NCBI GenBank assembly: GCA_018268515.1
Contig: JAFDWK010000013.1
Span: 1-64,000, forward strand
Source: Actinomycetota bacterium
GTDB lineage: Bacteria > Actinomycetota > Actinomycetes > Actinomycetales > Microbacteriaceae
Length of the DNA stretch: 64,000 bases
Reading direction: 5' to 3'
Part shown: positions 59,710 to 64,000 of the stretch, piece after piece
Position numbering within the stretch: the stretch's first letter is position 1
Layout: every line of letters starts with the position of its first letter
Made by a program: the position numbers and the translations under genes
The notes under the pieces: generated by a model
Told to the model about the DNA's origin: nothing
The model's database searches: none
What the model saw: only the letters and a program-made list of their open reading frames with translations

Positions 59710-60066
59710 TCAGCGCCCGAGCCGCTGCCGGGCGGTGTTCCGACCCGCCCCGATCGGCGCATGCGCCGTCGCCCGCGCCAGGCCGAACAGCGGCATGTCC
59801 GAGTAGACCGCCTCCTGATCGCCCGCCGGAACCTGGTACGTCTCATGCCAGACGCCGACGCTGCCGGATCCGGACAGGGTGCGCTGGAAGTCGCGCCAGG
59901 CCTGCAGGTGCGGAGCGTCGCGATCCGCCGCGAAACGCTGCAGATGCTCCGGGCTCTCCCAGTAGGACAGCAGCAGCGTGGTGCGCCCGAACCAGCTGTG
60001 CGCGCCGAGCATGCCCGCCTCGGGGTGACCCGTCACGCATGATGCGACCCTGCGCTCCCGACTCAT
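59710..60066 (-). CDS. DUF4188-type protein, apparently truncated at the N-terminus
   Basis: 118-aa fragment. PEAGMLGAHSWFGRTTLLLSYWESPEHLQRFAADRDAPHLQAW and VGVWHETYQVPAGDQEAVYSDMPLFGLARA match the C-terminal two thirds of DUF4188 (dimeric ferredoxin-like, monooxygenase-type fold, unknown function). The first ~40-50 family residues are missing. The reading frame starts at 60066, inside the 5' end of the divergent TetR gene, which itself lacks a start. This suggests a deletion that removed both starts and the shared promoter. Confidence 0.7.
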   Translation of the reverse strand: MSRERRVASCVTGHPEAGMLGAHSWFGRTTLLLSYWESPEHLQRFAADRDAPHLQAWRDFQRTLSGSGSVGVWHETYQVPAGDQEAVYSDMPLFGLARATAHAPIGAGRNTARQRLGR

Positions 60067-60082
60067 CGACGTTGCCTCGGCC

Positions 60083-60619
60083 GTGATCGATCGCGACGGG
60101 CCCGAGCGCTTCTCGGTGCGCGAGGTCGCTCAGCGCGCGGACACCTCGACGTCGGCCGTGTACACGCTCTTCGGCAGCAAGGCCGACCTCACGGCGGCCG
60201 TGATCGCCGACTCCTTCGCGTCGTTCGCGCAGGCGCAGCGGGAGGCCGAGCCGCTCGGGCTGCGCGCGCTCGGCGAGGCCTACCGGGCCTGGGCACTCGC
60301 GCACCCCGATCGGTACCGGCTGATGTTCAGCGGCGCGGTCGGCCACGACGGGGCGCCTTCCGACGGGGCCGGATCCGCCGCGCCCGCGCCCGCGTCGGCC
60401 TCCCCCGACGAGGACGCGCTGCTGCCCCTCGCACGCACGCTCATCGGCGTCCACAGCATCGACGAGCACACCGACCTGCGCGGCACGATCGCCGTCTGGG
60501 CGCAGGTGCACGGCGCCGTGAGCCTCGAGCTCGCGGGTGCCGCACCGCCCTGGATCGACACCGACGCCGTCTACGCCACCGTGCTCGACGTCATCGCCGC
60601 CGCCCACCCCGGACGGTGA
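60083..60619 (+). CDS. TetR-family regulator with damaged start
   Basis: 178 aa from the GTG at 60083; the helix-turn-helix (FSVREVAQRADTSTSAVYTLFGSKADL) and a TetR_C_33-like ligand domain (ALAHPDRYRLMFSGAV) are present. The natural first helix is encoded upstream in the same frame (TLRSRLIDVASAVIDRDG, from about 60047), but between the in-frame TGA at 60026-60028 and 60083 there is no ATG or GTG. A CTG at 60050, or one missing base after the ATG at 60042, would restore a standard N-terminus. Likely regulated the divergent DUF4188 gene before the region was altered. Confidence 0.7.
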   Translation: MIDRDGPERFSVREVAQRADTSTSAVYTLFGSKADLTAAVIADSFASFAQAQREAEPLGLRALGEAYRAWALAHPDRYRLMFSGAVGHDGAPSDGAGSAAPAPASASPDEDALLPLARTLIGVHSIDEHTDLRGTIAVWAQVHGAVSLELAGAAPPWIDTDAVYATVLDVIAAAHPGR

Positions 60620-60749
60620 GCGCGAGCCATGCACTCCGCATCGTCCCGTCGAGCCTGCACCACAGAGCACCACCAGGGTCTTCGTACCGCACGGCGAGAC
60701 GCCTCACGGCGCTCTCCCAGACCGGCCCCATCCGTGACAGGCTGAGGGC

Positions 60750-61289
60750 ATGAAGACCTGGATCGTGCGGTTCGCCTCGCTCTACGTGTTCAACATCGTG
60801 GTCCTGCTCGTGATCGGGTGGCTCACCCCCGCACGGGTCGGCCTGCACGCGATCTGGGCATCGGTGATCCTGACCCTGGCGACGCTGTTCCTCAAGCCGC
60901 TGCTGAAGAAGGCCGCGACCTCGATGTCGGCGCGCGGCACGAAGTCCGTGCAGTACCTCGCCGTCTTCGCCGTCGAGCTCGTCGTGTGGCTGCTCACGGT
61001 GTGGTTGAGCGGCGTGCGCACCGGGAACTTCTGGGGCTGGGTGATCCCGCCCGTGATCCTGCTCATCGGCTGGGTGGTCTACGACCAGATCGACGATCTG
61101 CTGGCGCGCAAGGCCGGAGAGCTGTACGACGCCGCCGAGGCCAAGATCTCCGGATCCCGTTCCGGATCTTCCTCGCCCACCTCATCCGCTTCGTCCACCG
61201 CCTCATCGCCTGCGGCCGCGGCCGGGCGCGAGGAGCTGAGGGACGGGCTCACGCCCGAGCAGCGCCGCATGCTCGACGAACTCGGCTGA
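60750..61289 (+). CDS. Small membrane protein with charged cytosolic tail
   Basis: 179-aa protein with about four membrane segments (near residues 8-28, 32-50, 68-86 and 92-110), then a cytosolic tail rich in Ser/Gly/Ala and a terminal EELRDGLTPEQRRMLDELG helix. It resembles phage-holin-family or DUF4229-like membrane proteins loosely; I do not recognise it firmly. CAGGCT ends 9 nt before the ATG. It is followed by a strong terminator. Confidence 0.65.
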   Translation: MKTWIVRFASLYVFNIVVLLVIGWLTPARVGLHAIWASVILTLATLFLKPLLKKAATSMSARGTKSVQYLAVFAVELVVWLLTVWLSGVRTGNFWGWVIPPVILLIGWVVYDQIDDLLARKAGELYDAAEAKISGSRSGSSSPTSSASSTASSPAAAAGREELRDGLTPEQRRMLDELG

Positions 61290-61309
61290 GCCTCTGCTCC
61301 CCAGCGAGC

Positions 61310-61346
61310 AACGGGCGGATCCGACCTGTCGTCGGATCCGCCCGTT
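61310..61346. terminator. Strong bidirectional terminator hairpin
   Basis: Perfect 16-bp arms AACGGGCGGATCCGAC (61310-61325) and GTCGGATCCGCCCGTT (61331-61346) around a 5-nt loop. It lies between the convergent membrane-protein and folD genes, 20 bp after the former stop and 13 bp from the latter. Confidence 0.88.
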
Positions 61347-61359
61347 CTCGTCTGACGGC

Positions 61360-62241
61360 TCAGCCCGCCGCGCGCTCCGCGGCCTCGACCACGTTGGTCA
61401 TGAGCAGGGCGACCGTCATCGGGCCGACCCCGCCGGGGTTCGGCGAGATCCAGCCGGCCACCTCGGCGACACCGGGCTCGACATCTCCGTAGACCTTGTT
61501 CTTGCCGGTTTCCGGATCCGTCTCCCGCGTCACGCCCACATCGAGCACCGCGGCGCCGGGCTTGACGTCGGCGGCGCGGATGAGGTGCTTGACCCCCGCG
61601 CCGGCGACGATCACGTCGGCCTCGCGCAGGTACGGCGACATGTCGGGCGTGCCCGTGTGCACCTGCGTCACGGTGGCGTTGATGTCGCGACGGGTGAGCA
61701 GCAGCCCCATCGGGCGGCCGATCGTGACGCCGCGTCCGACGACCACCACGTGCTTGCCCTTGAGGTCGTAGTCGTTGCGCAGCAGCAGCTCGATCACGCC
61801 GCGGGGCGTACAGGGCAGCGGCGTGCGGATCGGCGCGTTCACGTTCAGCACGAGCCGGCCGAGGTTGGTCGGGTGCAGGCCGTCGGCGTCCTTCGCGGGG
61901 TCGATCCGCTCGAGGATCGCGTCGGTGTCGAGGTGCTTCGGCAGGGGCAGCTGCACGATGTAGCCGTGGCAGGCCGGATCCGCGTTGAGTTCGTCGATCA
62001 CGGCCTCGACCTCGGCCTGCGTCGCGTCGGCGGACAGCTCGCGCTGGATCGAGTTCATCCCGATCGCCTCGGACTGCTTGTGCTTCATCCCGACGTACAG
62101 CTGCGAGGCCGGGTCCGCCCCGACCAGCACCGTGGCGATGCCGGGGACGATGCCCTTCTCCCGCAGCGCGGCGACCCGCTCCGTGAGCTCGGCCTTGATC
62201 TCGGCCGCAGCGGCCTTCCCGTCCAGAATCTTCGCGGTCAT
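61360..62241 (-). CDS. folD: Bifunctional methylenetetrahydrofolate dehydrogenase/cyclohydrolase
   Basis: 293-aa FolD. Catalytic Tyr and Lys in [45 protein letters not shown], the NADP loop [14 protein letters not shown] and [14 protein letters not shown] are present. It interconverts 5,10-methylene- and 10-formyl-tetrahydrofolate. It runs in the same direction as glyA, which makes its methylene-THF substrate, with a long hairpin element between them. Confidence 0.95.
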   Translation of the reverse strand: MTAKILDGKAAAAEIKAELTERVAALREKGIVPGIATVLVGADPASQLYVGMKHKQSEAIGMNSIQRELSADATQAEVEAVIDELNADPACHGYIVQLPLPKHLDTDAILERIDPAKDADGLHPTNLGRLVLNVNAPIRTPLPCTPRGVIELLLRNDYDLKGKHVVVVGRGVTIGRPMGLLLTRRDINATVTQVHTGTPDMSPYLREADVIVAGAGVKHLIRAADVKPGAAVLDVGVTRETDPETGKNKVYGDVEPGVAEVAGWISPNPGGVGPMTVALLMTNVVEAAERAAG

Positions 62242-62275
62242 GTCAACACTCCTTCATACCCCTCCGCGGTTCAGA

Positions 62276-62354
62276 TGACCGCGAGACTGCAACTCGGCGA
62301 CGAGACTGCGCTTCTCATCTGCAGTCTCGTCGCGGAGATGGAGTCTCGCGGTCA
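62276..62354. repeat. Nested long hairpin element (H4) between glyA and folD
   Basis: Outer arms TGACCGCGAGACT (62276-62288) and AGTCTCGCGGTCA (62342-62354) and inner arms GCGACGAGACTGC (62297-62309) and GCAGTCTCGTCGC (62321-62333), all perfect, 13 bp each, with an 11-nt loop. Arm words are shared with the element at 33858-33930. It lies 18 bp after the glyA stop and 35 bp before the folD start. Confidence 0.9.
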
Positions 62355-62372
62355 GGAATCTATCCCGGGGGC

Positions 62373-63662
62373 TTACTGCTGCAGGTCGGGGTAGAGCGGG
62401 AAGGCGGCCGCGAGGGCGTCCACGCGGGAGCGCAGCGCCTCGACGTCGGCACGATCCGCATCGGCGCCCAGCTGCAGCGCGAGGGCGATGACGTCGGCGA
62501 CCTCGGTGAACTCGGCATCGCCGAAGCCGCGCGTCGCGAGCGCCGGGGTGCCGATGCGCAGGCCGGAGGTGACCATCGGCGGGCGCGGGTCGTTCGGGAC
62601 GGCGTTGCGGTTGACCGTGATGTGGATGTCGTGCAGCAGGTCTTCGGCCTGCTTGCCGTCGATCGCGGCATCGCGCAGATCCACGAGCACGAGATGCACG
62701 TCGGTGCCGCCGGAGCGGACCGCGATGCCCGCGTCCTTCACGTCCTGCTGCGAGAGGCGGTCGGCGATGATCGCCGCACCGCGCAGCACGCGCTCCTGGC
62801 GCTCCTTGAACTCCGGGGTGCCGGCGATCTTGAACGCGGTCGCCTTGGCGGCGATCACATGCATGAGCGGACCGCCCTGCTGGCCCGGGAAGACGGCGGA
62901 GTTGATCTTCTTCGCGATCTCGGCGTCGTTCGTGAGGATGAAGCCCGAGCGGGGGCCGCCGATGGTCTTGTGCACGGTCGACGAGACGACGTGCGCGTGC
63001 GGCACCGGGTTCGGGTGCAGGCCCGCGGCGACGAGTCCGGCGAAGTGGGCCATGTCGACCCAGAGCAGCGCCCCCACCTCGTCGGCGATCTCGCGGAACG
63101 CGGCGAAGTCGAGGGTGCGCGGGTAGGCGGACCAGCCGGCGATGATGACCTTCGGCTTGTGCTCGATGGCGAGGCGGCGCACCTCGTCCATGTCGATGGT
63201 CGAGGTCTCCGGGTTCACGCCGTAGGCGACGATGTCGTAGAGGCGCCCGGAGAAGTTGATCTTCATGCCGTGCGTGAGGTGGCCGCCCTGGTCCAGCGAC
63301 AGGCCGAGCAGGGTGTCGCCGGGGCGGGCGATCGCGTGCAGCACGGCGGCGTTCGCGGTCGCGCCGGAGTGCGGCTGGACGTTCGCGAACTCGGCGCCGA
63401 ACAGCTCCTTGGCACGGGCGATCGCGAGCTCCTCGGCGACGTCGACCTCCTCGCAGCCGCCGTAGTAGCGACGGCCGGGGTAGCCCTCGGCGTACTTGTT
63501 CGTGAGAACGGATCCCTGCGACTGCAGCACCGAGACGGGAACGAAGTTCTCCGAGGCGATCATCTCGAGGAACGTCTGCTGGCGCTTGAGTTCACGGTCG
63601 AGGACCTGGGCGATCTCGGGATCCACCTCGGCGAGAGGGGCGTTGAAGAAACGGTCGGTCAT
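62373..63662 (-). CDS. glyA: Serine hydroxymethyltransferase
   Basis: 429-aa SHMT of normal length. [17 protein letters not shown], the [13 protein letters not shown] region, [19 protein letters not shown] and the PLP Lys in [14 protein letters not shown] are intact. It converts serine and THF to glycine and methylene-THF. AAGGAG lies 8 nt before the ATG. Preceded by a ZTP riboswitch that ties its expression to folate-limited purine synthesis. Confidence 0.97.
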   Translation of the reverse strand: MTDRFFNAPLAEVDPEIAQVLDRELKRQQTFLEMIASENFVPVSVLQSQGSVLTNKYAEGYPGRRYYGGCEEVDVAEELAIARAKELFGAEFANVQPHSGATANAAVLHAIARPGDTLLGLSLDQGGHLTHGMKINFSGRLYDIVAYGVNPETSTIDMDEVRRLAIEHKPKVIIAGWSAYPRTLDFAAFREIADEVGALLWVDMAHFAGLVAAGLHPNPVPHAHVVSSTVHKTIGGPRSGFILTNDAEIAKKINSAVFPGQQGGPLMHVIAAKATAFKIAGTPEFKERQERVLRGAAIIADRLSQQDVKDAGIAVRSGGTDVHLVLVDLRDAAIDGKQAEDLLHDIHITVNRNAVPNDPRPPMVTSGLRIGTPALATRGFGDAEFTEVADVIALALQLGADADRADVEALRSRVDALAAAFPLYPDLQQ

Positions 63663-63699
63663 GGCATGCTCCTTTGACGATTGCGAAGAGAAGGGTGCT

Positions 63700-63775
63700 C
63701 ATCGGCCCAGGCGCGCGGTCGAATCCATGACGGTCGCTCCCCGGTGGTGACCCACCCAGACGCCAGTCGCGACAG
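63700..63775 (-). ncRNA. ZTP (pfl) riboswitch upstream of glyA
   Basis: On the minus strand the leader reads CGCGACTGGCGTC, then a GGGTGGGTCACCACC hairpin continuing CCGGGGAGCGACCG, a variable linker, and the distal half CGCGCCTGGGCCG. These are the conserved elements of the pfl motif: the GACTGGCG..CCACCGGGGAGCG first domain and the GCCTGGGC pseudoknot partner. The class binds ZTP/ZMP, which accumulate when 10-formyl-THF is short, and usually turns on one-carbon genes such as glyA and folD. Identification is from memory of the consensus. Confidence 0.88.
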
Positions 63776-63780
63776 GGATG

Positions 63781-63786
63781 AGCCTA
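63781..63786 (-). promoter_or_regulatory. -10 box of the glyA riboswitch transcript
   Basis: TAGGCT on the minus strand, about 6-10 nt before the first conserved riboswitch bases. No clear -35 is visible. Confidence 0.55.
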
Positions 63787-63865
63787 CCCGATCGGATGCG
63801 GGATCCGGAGGGCGATGACGGCAGCCCGCCCGCCCGCGCCCGTCCGGGCACGGTAGTTTTTGTTC

Positions 63866-64000
63866 ATGGTCCTGCATGATGCACCGCCGCTCGTCCCCTT
63901 CCCCGCTTCCGTGCAGCTCGGGCAGGGATCCGTGCCGCTCCGCTCCGTGCGGCTGAGCGGAGATCCCGACGCCGTCGCACTGCTGCGCTCCGACCTCGAG
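63866..64000 (+). CDS. Probable GH20 beta-N-acetylhexosaminidase, 5' end only
   Basis: Forty-five N-terminal residues run to the window edge: MVLHDAPPLVPFPASVQLG, then GSVPLRSVRLSGDPDAVALLRSDLE. The P-LVPFPASVQLG start and the alternating strand/helix that follows look like the N-terminal GH20b domain of hexosaminidases, which precedes the catalytic barrel. The catalytic part is outside the window, so the call is tentative. TAGTTT lies 6 nt before the ATG (leaderless). Confidence 0.55.
   Translation, partial: MVLHDAPPLVPFPASVQLGQGSVPLRSVRLSGDPDAVALLRSDLE

Overview
The window reads as chromosomal DNA of a high-GC actinobacterium, most likely Microbacteriaceae (Microbacterium or a close relative). 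Reasons: strong GC third-position bias, a DUF222/HNH gene at the left edge, dispersed repeats of the GGTCCCTGAGC..TCGAAGGG type, many apparently leaderless starts with a TANNNT box about 6 nt before the start codon, and a ZTP-riboswitch-controlled glyA followed by folD. No rRNA, tRNA, CRISPR array, prophage or insertion sequence was seen. Much of the content is accessory catabolism with local regulators, and the DNA is rich in hairpin and tandem repeats and in the hexamer GGATCC.

Layout. 1-8.6 kb: end of a DUF222/HNH gene, a DUF3465 protein, then a divergent catabolic locus (two SDR dehydrogenases against an APC permease, a MoaF-like protein and a YtcJ-type amidohydrolase), and a PadR/HAAS pair. 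8.8-15 kb: a FAD monooxygenase divergent from a TetR gene with four operator-like repeats between them, then a translationally coupled trio (AMP-dependent acyl ligase, FabF-like ketosynthase, acyl-CoA dehydrogenase) with no carrier protein. 15-23.3 kb: a KhtT/CPA2 cation-proton antiporter pair, and a five-gene coupled operon (binding protein, two permeases, ATPase, arylsulfatase) opposite its probable TetR regulator. 23.3-28.3 kb: GMC oxidoreductase plus aldehyde dehydrogenase, a membrane protein and a HAD phosphatase. 28.3-33.8 kb: dihydroxyacetone kinase dhaK-dhaL-dhaM, with DhaM fused to HPr and a full-length Enzyme I, divergent from an IclR regulator.

34-43.5 kb: a phosphoribosyltransferase, a Lrp regulator divergent from a complete branched-chain 2-oxoacid dehydrogenase operon (E1alpha, E1beta, E2), a RecQ helicase with a C-terminal phosphoribosyltransferase-like segment, a membrane hydrolase-like protein and an ATP-dependent DNA ligase. 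43.5-46.3 kb: a thiamine-diphosphate enzyme behind a structured leader, and an XRE-MNT antitoxin with a frameshifted HEPN toxin. 46.3-57.6 kb: a homoprotocatechuate meta-cleavage island. It holds a flavin aromatic hydroxylase, IclR and MHS-type transporter genes, then one long operon: FAH-RraA fusion, GntR regulator, hpaE, hpaD, hpaH, hpaI. 57.7-64 kb: an unidentified protein, a HupE/UreJ-like membrane protein, a DUF4188/TetR pair that looks joined by a deletion, a small membrane protein, folD, glyA and the start of a probable GH20 hexosaminidase.

The most unusual points are the FAH-RraA fusion and the missing HpaF in the homoprotocatechuate operon; the ACP-less ligase/ketosynthase/dehydrogenase cassette; a family of 60-100-nt hairpins lying mostly after stop codons, one of which sits in frame in the E2 linker beside a 54-bp tandem repeat; the self-contained DhaM-HPr-EI phosphorelay; and three places where one missing base or a small deletion appears to break a gene. 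Everything here was read by eye; no searches, alignments or folding programs were run.
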